This document shows positions 20,935 to 31,256 of a DNA stretch of 64,000 nucleotides, piece after piece; position 1 is the stretch's first letter, and every line of letters begins with the position of its first letter. Source of the stretch: Candidatus Endomicrobiellum agilis (GTDB lineage Bacteria > Elusimicrobiota > Endomicrobiia > Endomicrobiales > Endomicrobiaceae). A model generated the notes under the pieces. That model searched no databases. It saw nothing but the letters and a program-made list of their open reading frames with translations, and was not told the DNA's origin. Made by a program: the position numbers and the translations under genes. The stretch is taken from positions 1-64,000 of the forward strand of contig JAIXMX010000001.1 in NCBI GenBank assembly GCA_020328155.1. Direction: 5' to 3'.

Positions 20935-21114
20935 ATGAAAAAAGTGGTGTTATTTGTAGCATTAGCTACGGTGTTTGGTTTGTCATTTGTGGCTTGTAGT
21001 AGCAAAGCGGAAAATCCAGAAGATAGCCAGAACCAGTCTTCAAATGTTGATAATAATGGCGCTGATCAGTCGCAGTCTGCCGCCGGTGAAAATTCTGACA
21101 CTGCAAATCAGTAG
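20935..21114 (+). CDS. small putative lipoprotein
   Basis: MKKVVLFVALATVFGLSFVACSSKAENPEDSQNQSSNVDNNGADQSQSAAGENSDTANQ*; signal peptide plus lipobox (FVAC) and a low-complexity tail; RBS AGGGG. Below the ORF track length cutoff. Confidence 0.75.
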   Translation: MKKVVLFVALATVFGLSFVACSSKAENPEDSQNQSSNVDNNGADQSQSAAGENSDTANQ

Positions 21115-21333
21115 TAGGTGAAAATAAGGGCAATTAAAGTATGGGAGTAAAATTTCCGTGATTCTTGCGTAGATGGGAAATAGATGTATCAAAAGCAGCT
21201 GTAAAGTTATTTTCTCAGCTTTCCTATAAGAAGTAATATCTATTTATTTCTGACACAGTTATTTATCTTTTTCCTGCTTAACTTTTATAAGTGCTGTCTG
21301 CCAGATAACATTGTTCTTATCTCAAAAATAAAA

Positions 21334-21366
21334 AAGAGACTGTCTTTAAGCAGCAGTCTCTTTTTC
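21334..21366. terminator. Rho-independent terminator, probably for the reverse-strand porin and/or the forward lipoprotein
   Basis: AGAGACTG ... CAGTCTCT with A-rich 5' and T-rich 3' flanks. Confidence 0.75.
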
Positions 21367-21385
21367 ATTATTATGCTCTGTAAAC

Positions 21386-22483
21386 TTAAAAGGCAAAGGA
21401 AGTTCTTATTCCATAAACAAATATATTATTAGATGATTTTTCAGCGTTAGGATTTATAAAGTATTGAACAATCGGACTAATAGCAATATGATTGTTTAGT
21501 GCAAACTTATAATACAGTTCTATTTGCGTTAAAGCATCTTTATAAGAAATTTTCTCTGTTTTTAAGCCTTTAGAATTGTATATTTGTCCGACGGCCAGAC
21601 TTACCACATCATTTGCTCTTGACCATATTGAACCTTTAATCTGAATGCCTGTATTCCACAACAATGAAATAATATTGTCACGAAGCTCATCTCCTGATTT
21701 TTTAATTCCGCTGTATCCAATGGCAAATACGCCGATTTCTTCGGTTATTGCTTCATCTATACTTATGCCGAAACCCCAAGTTCTAGATTTTTTATTAGGA
21801 ATTTTATAATTGGAGTATCTTTTATCGTTATTTAACCATCCGTACAGTCTATAATTGCCGTTTTTGGAAGATTTGCAGGTAACTTGGAATATATTGAATC
21901 CATTTCTATCAAAGTCGCCAGTATTTTTCGTAAAATAGGCATAAGCAATATCAAAGCTGTCAGTTGCCGCATAATTCAGTGCTAACGCAATGGTTTGTAA
22001 CGGAGCGTCAATTATTTCTTTGTAGGTTGCAAAAGAACCCGTCACAAACTCTGAGGTTTCGTCGTTTGCATAATTGTTGCCGGCAAAATGACTCCACAAG
22101 CTTAATTTTCCAAAATTTATGGTAAATTTATTGTCAAGTAAAGTTTGTTGATAGTATAGCTCGGAGATTTGCATAGGTATTATATCAGTTTCTTGGTGGG
22201 TTTTAGTATGATTTGGGTTTCTCCAATCATAAGTGCTTTTTTCTCCCGCAAAATGTGCTATGACTTTTCCATTATTTTCAAATTCTTTTATAAGTTTTAG
22301 ATTGATTTTGTATGTTGCATGCTTTGCGATTTTTCTTATATTCTGCATAATAAACGTTCCGTTTGTTTCAACTTGAATTCCAAGCTGTTCAGCTGTACTG
22401 TCTGCTGCAAGTAATAAGGATATACTAGGGTTCATAAGCATAAACGCGCTTGCTACTAAATATATTATTACTTTGTTATTCAT
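21386..22483 (-). CDS. putative outer-membrane OprB-like carbohydrate porin
   Basis: Signal peptide; alternating beta-strand pattern ending in Phe; LYYQQTLLDNKFTINFGKLSLWSHFAGNNYANDETSEFVTG resembles OprB-type proteins. Confidence 0.7.
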   Translation of the reverse strand: MNNKVIIYLVASAFMLMNPSISLLLAADSTAEQLGIQVETNGTFIMQNIRKIAKHATYKINLKLIKEFENNGKVIAHFAGEKSTYDWRNPNHTKTHQETDIIPMQISELYYQQTLLDNKFTINFGKLSLWSHFAGNNYANDETSEFVTGSFATYKEIIDAPLQTIALALNYAATDSFDIAYAYFTKNTGDFDRNGFNIFQVTCKSSKNGNYRLYGWLNNDKRYSNYKIPNKKSRTWGFGISIDEAITEEIGVFAIGYSGIKKSGDELRDNIISLLWNTGIQIKGSIWSRANDVVSLAVGQIYNSKGLKTEKISYKDALTQIELYYKFALNNHIAISPIVQYFINPNAEKSSNNIFVYGIRTSFAF

Positions 22484-23779
22484 TATTTCCTCCTGTGGAT
22501 TTTGCTCTCCGTAAAGTATCTCTCCGAAGGCTTTCTGACATTAAATCTACAAACTTAATTTTAGCATTTTTTTGCATAAATTTTGACAATTTACAATTCA
22601 AATTGTGAACTTGTAAGTAATCTAAGTTCTAAGTAGGTGAGGTATATGGCGGCAACATCAGCTAAATACCGCAAAGAATGAAGATATAAGTGTTTGCCTA
22701 GAAAAGGATACGCAGTCCATTAGAGCTGTGCAGTATCTAAAGAATTATAAGCAGCTTAGGCTTAGGTGTTGCAAATTATCGTAACCTGTGAACCTGTGAA
22801 AAACGGTATTGTAAAGCATAAAATTAGGTAGTAGCATATTATTTTTCATCGCTTATTATTCATTTCCTATATTTATTTTATCTTTTTACGTTGAATTATG
22901 AACTGTTTATCTTTTTTAATATTGCAAGAATTATCTGTTTATGTAAATGTTTCCTATATTGTGGTTAGTGCTGAGTTCTTGACACTAGTTATAATCTTTT
23001 ATATGTCAAACCTACCGTGTTTCGCATTCAAACAAAAAATAAATACAACGCAGAAAGGCTCTTTCATTTTCTTGGAAGGGGAAAGTCTTTTTACTTTTAG
23101 ATTTTAGTCTCTATACCGCTTTATTGATTTATATGATTTAACTGAATTATATCAAATTAAATTAATATGAGCCTAATTTCAAGAAATCTTTCCTGCTTTT
23201 ATACGGTGGAGCTGACAAGAAATTAAGTAGGAAAGACATATATTATTTTTGCCGTCACTTCGTCGGAATAAGGTTTTCAGGCAACTAAAGAAAACAACGT
23301 CAATTTAGAACTGTTTTCATAGGAATAATGCGACTCTGCTATTGAACTGAAAGATGGAGAAGTCATATTAATATTGTTTGTCAAGTGATATAGGAACAAA
23401 AAAATATTAAGATTAAATTAATATTTGCAAATGTTTTTTTATGAATATATAGGTTTTTTGAGAAAGTATTATTGATGATAGGTTTTAATATTGTTATGTT
23501 TTGTCCAGAAATAAATGAAATGTTTGTGATGAATGTGGAGAAGATGTGAGCGGTTGTACGATAATAATGATTCTTTAATGTTTGCTGTAATTGAAAATGG
23601 ATTTGCAGCCGAAAGAATCAAAAAATTAGATGATAAAAATGAATTAATTACGGATAATTCTCAATGTAAAAATGAAATTTGCAAAAAGATTGAAATATCA
23701 AGACCTGCCATTAAAATAGGATTGTTGACATTTAATAGTGTTATTTTATAGTATAATTAAAATTTAATAATTATGGTTT

Positions 23780-24103
23780 TACCTGAAACCGTTGATGTGG
23801 AAATAACGGTAATTGTGCAGTTACAGAGAGCGGGTGCAGCTGAGATTCCCGTACAACGCAGATTATCAAATGGACCACGGAGGGCGCGGTCAAAAGGATT
23901 ACGGCTTATGACTGTTTAGCTGTAAAGTCCCCAGTATTCCGCGACGTATAGCAAGCGTTATTTGCGATGAGCGTGTCAGCGCTCTTAAAGGGTATGGGTT
24001 TGGCTTTCGTTTTCGCTATTCCCGTAAATCAAGGTGGCACCACGGACATTTTCAAACGTCCGTCCTTGACATGTATTTTTATGTCTTGGACAGGCGTTTT
24101 TTT
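23780..24103 (+). ncRNA. T-box riboswitch leader of trp operon (Trp specifier UGG)
   Basis: Stem I apical motifs AGAGAGCGGG...GCTGAGATTCCCGT; specifier-region UGG at 23871-23873 followed by A; T-box AAGGTGGCACCACGG at 24031-24045 with bulge UGGC; downstream terminator and trpE. Confidence 0.9.
24056..24103 (+). terminator. T-box-controlled terminator
   Basis: ACGTCCGTCC...GGACAGGCGTTTTTTT; the 5' arm overlaps the antiterminator GGAC/GTCC pairing. Confidence 0.75.
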
Positions 24104-24123
24104 ATTTTATAGAGGGAGGAAAA

Positions 24124-25599
24124 ATGATCAGACCTTCACTAGAAGAAGCGAAGAAGTTTTTTAAAGATTATACGATAGTTCCGGTGTGTAGGGAAATTTT
24201 TGCGGATATCAGGACATCTGTTGAAATCCTCAAAATTTTTATGGCGGAAAATAAAAAATGTTATCTACTTGAAAGCGTTGAAAGCTTTGCTTTTGGTGAG
24301 ACTTGGGGAAGGTATTCTTTTCTCGGTTGCGATCCTAAGCTTACCGTCAGATGCAACGATAATAAAGTTTTTATAAATGATGGCGAGGAAAAGGAAGTAA
24401 TCACAGATGATCCGGTAAAGATAGTGAGAGGTATTATTTCGGAGTATAAGAGTCCTAAAATAGAATATATGCCTCCGTTTACAGGAGGTTTAACAGGATA
24501 TTTTTCTTATGATTTTGTTAAGTACAGTGAAAAATCTTTGAATCTTTCAAATTCAAATGACGAAAATTTTGATGACTTTTATCTTATGCTTTTTGATACG
24601 ATTATAGCTTTTGACCATTTGAAGCAAAAAATTTTTATTATAGTAAACGTTCCCGTTGTGGATTTTGAGAAGAATTTTATAAAAGCGGAAATGAAACTCA
24701 AGGAAATAGAAGAGCTTATAAGAAACGGCGTCACAAAGGAAGAACAGAAATCGGAACTTAAATCAGACTTTAAAATGCTACATGATAAAAAAGAATTTAT
24801 GAATATGATTGGAAAAATAAAAGAACATATACACGAGGGCGATATTTTTCAGGCTGTGATATCAAACAGGTCTGAAGCGGATTTCAGCGGCAATCTTATA
24901 CAGTCATACAGGGTTTTGAGAACTACAAATCCGTCGCCGTATATGTTTTATTTCAATTTTGGTGATGTTGAAATTGCCGGCGCTTCGCCTGAGACGCTTG
25001 TTACTTTAAAAAATAATAAAATCATAAATTATGCTCTAGCGGGAACATGCAGACGGGGAGCCAATGCCGCCGAAGATGAACTTCTTATCTCGCAGCTTTT
25101 GAGCGATGAAAAAGAACTTTCGGAACACAATATGCTTGTGGATTTAGGGAGAAATGATTTAGGCAAAGTCAGCAAGTTTGGTTCCGTAGGAGTGACGGAG
25201 TATATGAAAATTTTAAAATTTTCACATGTAAGCCATATAGCGTCGGTAATAAGTTCGACAATAGAAGACAGCTATGATCATCTCGATGCTTTGTCGGCTG
25301 TTCTTCCTGCGGGTACTTTATCCGGCGCTCCCAAAAAAAGAGCCTGTGAAATTATAAATGATTTGGAAAAACATAAGCGCGGGACATACGGCGGCGCAAT
25401 AGGATATATAGACTTCACGGGAAATATGGATATGTGCATTGCAATAAGAATGGCAAAGCTGCAGAACGGAAAAGTTTATGTTCAGTCCGGTGCGGGTGTT
25501 GTTGCGGACAGCGATCCAGAAAAAGAGTATAACGAATGCAGTCAAAAAGCGCGGGCGGTCATCAATGCACTGCAAATTGCTCAAGAGGAGAAAATATGA
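24124..25599 (+). CDS. trpE: anthranilate synthase component I
   Basis: Chorismate-binding motifs IFQAVISNRSEADF, AGTCRRG, LSGAPKKRACEII; 4-nt overlap with trpG. Confidence 0.97.
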   Translation: MIRPSLEEAKKFFKDYTIVPVCREIFADIRTSVEILKIFMAENKKCYLLESVESFAFGETWGRYSFLGCDPKLTVRCNDNKVFINDGEEKEVITDDPVKIVRGIISEYKSPKIEYMPPFTGGLTGYFSYDFVKYSEKSLNLSNSNDENFDDFYLMLFDTIIAFDHLKQKIFIIVNVPVVDFEKNFIKAEMKLKEIEELIRNGVTKEEQKSELKSDFKMLHDKKEFMNMIGKIKEHIHEGDIFQAVISNRSEADFSGNLIQSYRVLRTTNPSPYMFYFNFGDVEIAGASPETLVTLKNNKIINYALAGTCRRGANAAEDELLISQLLSDEKELSEHNMLVDLGRNDLGKVSKFGSVGVTEYMKILKFSHVSHIASVISSTIEDSYDHLDALSAVLPAGTLSGAPKKRACEIINDLEKHKRGTYGGAIGYIDFTGNMDMCIAIRMAKLQNGKVYVQSGAGVVADSDPEKEYNECSQKARAVINALQIAQEEKI

Positions 25600-26174
25600 T
25601 TTTAATTATAGACAATTACGACAGTTTTTCTTATAACCTTTATCAGTACGTCGGGACTATAAATAAAGATGTGAAAGTTATAAAAAATGATGAAATGACA
25701 GTCGAGGAAATAGAAAAATTAAATTTGTCGCATTTGATTATTTCGCCGGGTCCAGGAAGACCGGATGCTGCGGGAGTATGCGAAGAAGCGATAAAGTATT
25801 TTAAAGGAAGAATGCCGATACTGGGAGTTTGTCTGGGACATCAGGCAATATGCGAGGTGTTTGGCGCAAAGATTACGTATGCAAAAACCTTAATGCACGG
25901 CAAAACAAGCGACATACATATTGCTAACGGCAGTCCTGTTTTTAAAGGACTTTCTCCGGTTCTCAAAGCTGCAAGGTATCATTCCCTTATTGCGGACAGG
26001 TCAACTCTTCCCGATGAATTGCTTGTAATAGCCGAAGATGAAGAATCGCAGGTAATGGGCGTAAAATACCAAGATTGCAATCTTTACGGACTGCAGTTTC
26101 ATCCGGAATCTGTGCTTACAAAAAGCGGAATGACGATAATTGAAAATTTTCTCAATTTGACGGAGGTAAAATGA
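25596..26174 (+). CDS. trpG: anthranilate synthase component II (glutamine amidotransferase)
   Basis: ILIIDNYDSFSYNLYQYVG; ISPGPGRP; GVCLGHQAI; QFHPESV. Confidence 0.97.
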   Translation: MILIIDNYDSFSYNLYQYVGTINKDVKVIKNDEMTVEEIEKLNLSHLIISPGPGRPDAAGVCEEAIKYFKGRMPILGVCLGHQAICEVFGAKITYAKTLMHGKTSDIHIANGSPVFKGLSPVLKAARYHSLIADRSTLPDELLVIAEDEESQVMGVKYQDCNLYGLQFHPESVLTKSGMTIIENFLNLTEVK

Positions 26175-27196
26175 TACAAGAAGCTATTTATGAAATTGTA
26201 AACAGGCATAATCTTACAATAGATAAAACAAAAGAAGTGATGAATCGAATAATGGATGGCGGAGCTACTGACGCGCAAATCGCTTCTTTTCTTACATCTC
26301 TTAGACTTAAGGGAGAAACAATTGAGGAAATAACGGCTTGCGCAATGGTTATGAGGGAAAAATGCCAGAAATTAAATCCTGGGTTTGACGTGCTTGATAT
26401 TGTGGGGACGGGCGGAGATGAACTTGCGACATTTAATATTTCGACAGTGTCGTCGTTTGTCATTGCAGCGGCGGGCGTACCGGTTGCAAAGCACGGAAAC
26501 AGGAGCGTATCTAGCAAATGCGGAAGCGCTGATTTGCTTGAAACTTTAGGAGTAAATATAATGCTTACTCCGAAGCAATGTGAAGCGGTGTTAAGGAAAA
26601 TTGGAATGTGCTTTTTAATGGCGCAGACATTTCACTCGTCTATGAAATATGTAGCTAAAGTGAGAAAAGAACTCGGCATAAGGACAATATTTAATATTTT
26701 AGGACCTCTTGCAAACCCGGCGAAGGCAAACTATGAACTTATCGGGGTTTATGATGAAAATCTTGTGGAACCTATAGCAAACGTGCTTGCAAATCTTGGC
26801 GTGAAAAGAGCGATGGTGGTACATGGGCATGACGGGCTTGACGAAGTAACGTTATCCGATACTACAACGATTTGCGAAGTGAATAATGGTAGATTAAACA
26901 GTTTTTTTATTACGCCGGAGCAGTTCGGATTGAAGAGATGCAAGTTGTCTGAACTCATCGGCGGAACACCTCAAGAAAACAAAGAAATAGCGTTAGATAT
27001 TTTGAATGGCAAGCAGGGAGCGAAAAGGGATACTGTCGTTTTAAATTCCGCTGTGTGTTTATATATGTTTTATGATAACATGACGTTTAAACAGTGTTTA
27101 AAAATGGCACAGGAAATGATTGATAGTAAGAAGGCGTTAAATAAACTTAATGAATTTATAAAAATATCGCGTGAAGTTCAAGAGATAAGCAACTGA
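26171..27196 (+). CDS. trpD: anthranilate phosphoribosyltransferase
   Basis: DIVGTGGDELATFNISTVSSFVIAAAGVPVAKHGNRSVSSKCGSADLLE. Confidence 0.98.
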   Translation: MIQEAIYEIVNRHNLTIDKTKEVMNRIMDGGATDAQIASFLTSLRLKGETIEEITACAMVMREKCQKLNPGFDVLDIVGTGGDELATFNISTVSSFVIAAAGVPVAKHGNRSVSSKCGSADLLETLGVNIMLTPKQCEAVLRKIGMCFLMAQTFHSSMKYVAKVRKELGIRTIFNILGPLANPAKANYELIGVYDENLVEPIANVLANLGVKRAMVVHGHDGLDEVTLSDTTTICEVNNGRLNSFFITPEQFGLKRCKLSELIGGTPQENKEIALDILNGKQGAKRDTVVLNSAVCLYMFYDNMTFKQCLKMAQEMIDSKKALNKLNEFIKISREVQEISN

Positions 27197-27332
27197 AGCC
27201 TGAAAGCTTCAAGCTTGCGAGAGAATGTTGGGAAATGAGAGAAACTGAAGGGAGTTTGTCGTTTTCTTGTTCCTCAAAGATTGTTTGAATGAGGGATTTA
27301 TATTTGTAAATCCGATTGCATGAGGTATAAAG

Positions 27333-28106
27333 ATGATATTGGATGAAATTGTTGCGGCAACAGAAATAAGAGTTGAAAAAGCGAAGTTTCAAAAATCTTT
27401 TGAAACGATAAAAAAAGAAGCCTTAAATAAAAAAGAGAAATTTGTTTCTTTTGAAGAAGCGTTGTCAAAAGTGGGAATGAGTTTTATCTGCGAAGTTAAA
27501 AAAGCTTCGCCGTCAAAAGGATTGATATCAACCGATTTTAAATATAAAGAAATTGCTTTGGAATATGAAAAATCTGGAGCTGACGCTGTTTCTGTTCTTA
27601 CCGAACCGGACTTTTTTCTTGGCAGCACAAGGTATTTACAAGAGATAAAGAGTATTGTAAAAATCCCGGTTCTACGCAAAGATTTTATAATAGATTCCTA
27701 TCAGATATACGAATCAAGGGTCATTGGTGCGGATGCTGTTCTTTTGATATGTTCTATTTTATCGTACGATGTTTTAAAAGAATTTGCGGAGACGGCGCAA
27801 GGACTTGGCATGTCCTGTCTTGTTGAAGCTCACGATGAAAAAGAAATTGAGATGGCATTAAAAATCGGCGCTAGAATAATAGGCGTTAATAACCGGAATC
27901 TTAAAACTTTTGAGGTTGATTTTAATAACGGCATGAAACTTCGCAGTCTTGTATCGGATGATAAAATTTTTGTTTCGGAAAGCGGGATTAAAACGAAAGA
28001 ACATATAAGCATTCTCAAAGCGAATAATGTCAATGCGGTTTTGATAGGCGAAGAACTTATGAGAAGCGGCAGTATTGCGGAACACCTTAGAGAATTAAAA
28101 AGCTAG
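27333..28106 (+). CDS. trpC: indole-3-glycerol phosphate synthase
   Basis: FICEVKKASPSKG; GVNNRNLKTFEVD; SESGI. Confidence 0.97.
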   Translation: MILDEIVAATEIRVEKAKFQKSFETIKKEALNKKEKFVSFEEALSKVGMSFICEVKKASPSKGLISTDFKYKEIALEYEKSGADAVSVLTEPDFFLGSTRYLQEIKSIVKIPVLRKDFIIDSYQIYESRVIGADAVLLICSILSYDVLKEFAETAQGLGMSCLVEAHDEKEIEMALKIGARIIGVNNRNLKTFEVDFNNGMKLRSLVSDDKIFVSESGIKTKEHISILKANNVNAVLIGEELMRSGSIAEHLRELKS

Positions 28107-28280
28107 AAGATTGCTGTCATTCGCATAAGTCGAGTGTATACGTGTGTTATTTGTCATTTGTTGGAAAGCTGCCGTCTTTTTGCGGTTTTTGCAGTATTCT
28201 TGTCTGCTCGCGTTGTTGCGGGACAAGAAGAAACCATCAAACGATCTGCAGCGATAAAAATCAGTAGGAAAAGAGTGATA

Positions 28281-28883
28281 ATGCCGAAAATAAAAATATG
28301 CGGACTTAAGAGAAAAGAAGATATAGGTTTTGTAAACATTGCAAAGCCGGATTTTGTCGGTTTTGTTTTTGCAGGCGTAAAGAGAAAAATAGATTTTAGC
28401 GTTGCTGCAAAATTTAGATATCTGCTTGACGATAAAATTCGATCAGTCGGTGTTTTCGTAAACGATAAGATTGACAACATTGTCGATTTGTGTGAGGATA
28501 AAACTATAAATTTAGTACAGCTCCATGGCGATGAAGATGAATCTTATATAAGCGAGTTGAAAGAGAAAATAGAAAACCCGATTATAAAAGCTGTGAGGGT
28601 AAAAGATAAAATTCATGATGCTGAAACAAAAGCAGATTTTGTGCTTTTTGATGCGTACAGCGGTTCCGAATACGGCGGCGGCGGAAAAGTTTTTGATTGG
28701 AGTTTGCTTGAGGGCTGCGAAAAACCGTTTTTTCTTGCAGGCGGATTGGATAGGGATAATATTGTAAAAGCGGTAAAGAAATTAAATCCTTATTGTGTTG
28801 ATTTGAGCAGCGGCGTTGAAACGGACGGGATAAAGGATCTAAACAAAATTGTTGAGACGGTAAATATTGTAAGAAGTTTATAA
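28281..28883 (+). CDS. trpF: phosphoribosylanthranilate isomerase
   Basis: MPKIKICGLKRKEDI; VQLHGDE; FLAGGLDRDNI; VDLSSGVE. Start at 28281 rather than 28134. Confidence 0.95.
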   Translation: MPKIKICGLKRKEDIGFVNIAKPDFVGFVFAGVKRKIDFSVAAKFRYLLDDKIRSVGVFVNDKIDNIVDLCEDKTINLVQLHGDEDESYISELKEKIENPIIKAVRVKDKIHDAETKADFVLFDAYSGSEYGGGGKVFDWSLLEGCEKPFFLAGGLDRDNIVKAVKKLNPYCVDLSSGVETDGIKDLNKIVETVNIVRSL

Positions 28884-28959
28884 AGACTGGAACGGATAAA
28901 GTGAAGTAAACGACAGAATTCTTTGTCTGTCGGTATGATAGAAACAGTAGTGTTGCGGG

Positions 28960-29030
28960 CGGAAGCATACGGATTTTTATAGTTTGTAGAAAAAGATTCT
29001 TCAAGTCTTTGTCTTTCGGAATGGCAACCA
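28960..29030. repeat. probable interspersed intergenic repeat between trpF and trpB
   Basis: Spurious antisense reading CHSERQRLEESF resembles the CHSER(S)EESF signature of dispersed repeats mistranslated in many genomes. Confidence 0.45.
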
Positions 29031-29049
29031 TACAGGAAGGAGATAAACA

Positions 29050-30240
29050 ATGTCAGAGTTAAAAGGGAAATTTGGAATACATGGCGGGCAATATATTCCG
29101 GAAACGCTTATGAATGCCGTAAATGAGCTTGAAATGGCTTATAATCTTTTAAAAAATGACGGGCAATTTAATAAAGAGCTTGCTTTTCTGCTTAACGAAT
29201 ATGCAGGAAGACCGTCGGAATTGTATTATGCTGAGAATGTCACTAAAAAACTTGGCGGAGCAAAAATATATCTGAAAAGAGAAGATTTGAATCATACCGG
29301 CTCGCACAAAATAAACAATGTTTTGGGACAGGTTTTGCTTGCGAAAAAAATGGGCAAAAAAAGAATTATAGCGGAAACAGGAGCAGGGCAGCATGGTGTT
29401 GCGACAGCGACTGCCGCTACGCTGCTCGGTATGGAATGCGAAATTTTTATGGGCGAAGAGGATACCGAAAGGCAGGCTTTAAATGTTTTCAGAATGCAGT
29501 TGCTTGGCGCGAAAGTCAATTCTGTAAAGAGCGGTACAAAAACTTTAAAAGATGCTGTGAGTGAAGCTATGAGAGAGTGGAGCAGAAGAGTTGATGACAC
29601 GTTTTATGTTTTAGGCTCGGTGATGGGACCACATCCGTATCCGCAGATTGTGAGAGATTTTCAAAGCGTTATAAGCAAAGAGATAAAAGAACAGTTGATG
29701 GAAAAAGAGTCTGTGCTTCCGTCTACAGTTATTGCCTGCGTTGGAGGCGGCTCGAATTCGATAGGTGCTTTTTATAATTTTATAGGTGATAAAGAAGTTG
29801 AACTTATAGGTTGTGAAGCTGCGGGTAAAGGCATTGATACTTTTGAAACTGCGGCTACTATTGCAAAAGGAAGACTCGGAATATTTCACGGAATGAAATC
29901 GTATTTTTGCCAGACAGAAAACGGACAAATCGCTCCTGTATATTCAATTTCTGCCGGACTTGATTATCCGGGTATAGGTCCGGAACATGCGTATCTACAC
30001 GATATAAAAAGAGCGCAATATGTTCCCGTTACTGATGATGAAGCTGTCGGAGCGTTTGAGTTTTTGTCAAGAACCGAAGGGATTATTCCCGCTATAGAAT
30101 CTGCGCATGCAGTGCATTATGCAATGAAAATTGCTCCTGAAATGAAAAAAGATGCGATAATAGTCGTCTGTATTTCGGGCAGGGGCGATAAAGATGTTGC
30201 AATGATTGCAAAATACAAGGGGGTAAATATTAATGAATAA
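29050..30240 (+). CDS. trpB: tryptophan synthase beta subunit
   Basis: [20 protein letters not shown] site; [18 protein letters not shown]. Confidence 0.98.
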   Translation: MSELKGKFGIHGGQYIPETLMNAVNELEMAYNLLKNDGQFNKELAFLLNEYAGRPSELYYAENVTKKLGGAKIYLKREDLNHTGSHKINNVLGQVLLAKKMGKKRIIAETGAGQHGVATATAATLLGMECEIFMGEEDTERQALNVFRMQLLGAKVNSVKSGTKTLKDAVSEAMREWSRRVDDTFYVLGSVMGPHPYPQIVRDFQSVISKEIKEQLMEKESVLPSTVIACVGGGSNSIGAFYNFIGDKEVELIGCEAAGKGIDTFETAATIAKGRLGIFHGMKSYFCQTENGQIAPVYSISAGLDYPGIGPEHAYLHDIKRAQYVPVTDDEAVGAFEFLSRTEGIIPAIESAHAVHYAMKIAPEMKKDAIIVVCISGRGDKDVAMIAKYKGVNINE

Positions 30241-31060
30241 TATTCGTTCTTCCTCTGTTTTCTCGCCTTTTGACGGCGAGAAAAAGTCGGGGAATATCAC
30301 AGAAATATTTAAAAATAAAAAAGTTCTGATAACGTATCTTACGGCTGGAGATCCGTCTCTTGATAAAACCGAAAACTACATTCTGGCAATGGCTGAAAAT
30401 GGAGCTGATTTAATAGAAATAGGCATACCTTTTTCAGATCCTGTTGCGGAAGGAAAGACAATACAAGATGCTATGACGAGAGCGCTATCGAAAAAAATAG
30501 ATTTAGATGATATTTTTAATGCGGTTGTAAACGTCAGAAAAAAGTCAAATGTTCCGCTTGTATTTATGACATATTTGAACCCTTTATTCTCTTACGGATA
30601 TGAAAAGTTTTTTAAAAAGTGCGCCGATACGGGAATAAAAGGCGTAATTGTTCCCGACATGCCTTTTGAAGAGCAAGATGAGATTAAAGCTTTTACCGAT
30701 AAATTCGGCATAGTAATTATTACGCTTATAGCGCCTACGTCTAAAGAGAGAATAAATACTTTGGCAAGACAAGCCGAAGGTTTTGTATATCTTGTTTCGT
30801 CGCTCGGCGTTACTGGAGTGAGAAGTAGGATAACTACAAATATTGGCAATATAGTCTCGGAAATAAAGAAATTGACGGATACTCCTGTTGCCGTAGGATT
30901 TGGAATTTCTACTGCCGAGCAGGCAAAGGAGATGGCAAAAGATGCCGACGGTGTAATAATCGGAAGTGCTGTTGTCAAAATAATTGCAGAATATAAAGAA
31001 AACGCTGCCACCAAACTTGCGGAATATGTTTCAGAAATCAAGAAAATTATACAGAACTGA
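30233..31060 (+). CDS. trpA: tryptophan synthase alpha subunit
   Basis: [48 protein letters not shown]. Confidence 0.97.
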   Translation: MNNIRSSSVFSPFDGEKKSGNITEIFKNKKVLITYLTAGDPSLDKTENYILAMAENGADLIEIGIPFSDPVAEGKTIQDAMTRALSKKIDLDDIFNAVVNVRKKSNVPLVFMTYLNPLFSYGYEKFFKKCADTGIKGVIVPDMPFEEQDEIKAFTDKFGIVIITLIAPTSKERINTLARQAEGFVYLVSSLGVTGVRSRITTNIGNIVSEIKKLTDTPVAVGFGISTAEQAKEMAKDADGVIIGSAVVKIIAEYKENAATKLAEYVSEIKKIIQN

Positions 31061-31187
31061 GATAGAGCGTGCTGGAAAAATGTTTTTATCCGACTTTGCA
31101 TAGCTTGAAAGAGAAGAGAGATGTCTTCCTGCCAAGAGATTATGATAGCTCTCGCCGCAGATTTTTTTCTTTTGATAGGAGGAAAAA

Positions 31188-31256
31188 ATGAAAGTCGTCG
31201 TTTTAGGAAAAGATAAAAATATGCTTGACGTAACAAAAAAGTGTTTCAACCGATAA
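31188..31256 (+). pseudogene. truncated gene start downstream of trpA
   Basis: Strong RBS (AGGAGG) then MKVVVLGKDKNMLDVTKKCFNR*; looks like the first 22 codons of a lost gene. Confidence 0.4.

Noticed and set aside
22898-23107. 69-aa + ORF
   Set aside because: No RBS, no recognisable motif, surrounded by degraded sequence.
23533-23751. 72-aa + ORF just before the T-box as a leader peptide
   Set aside because: No Trp-codon run, no RBS; regulation is better explained by the T-box.
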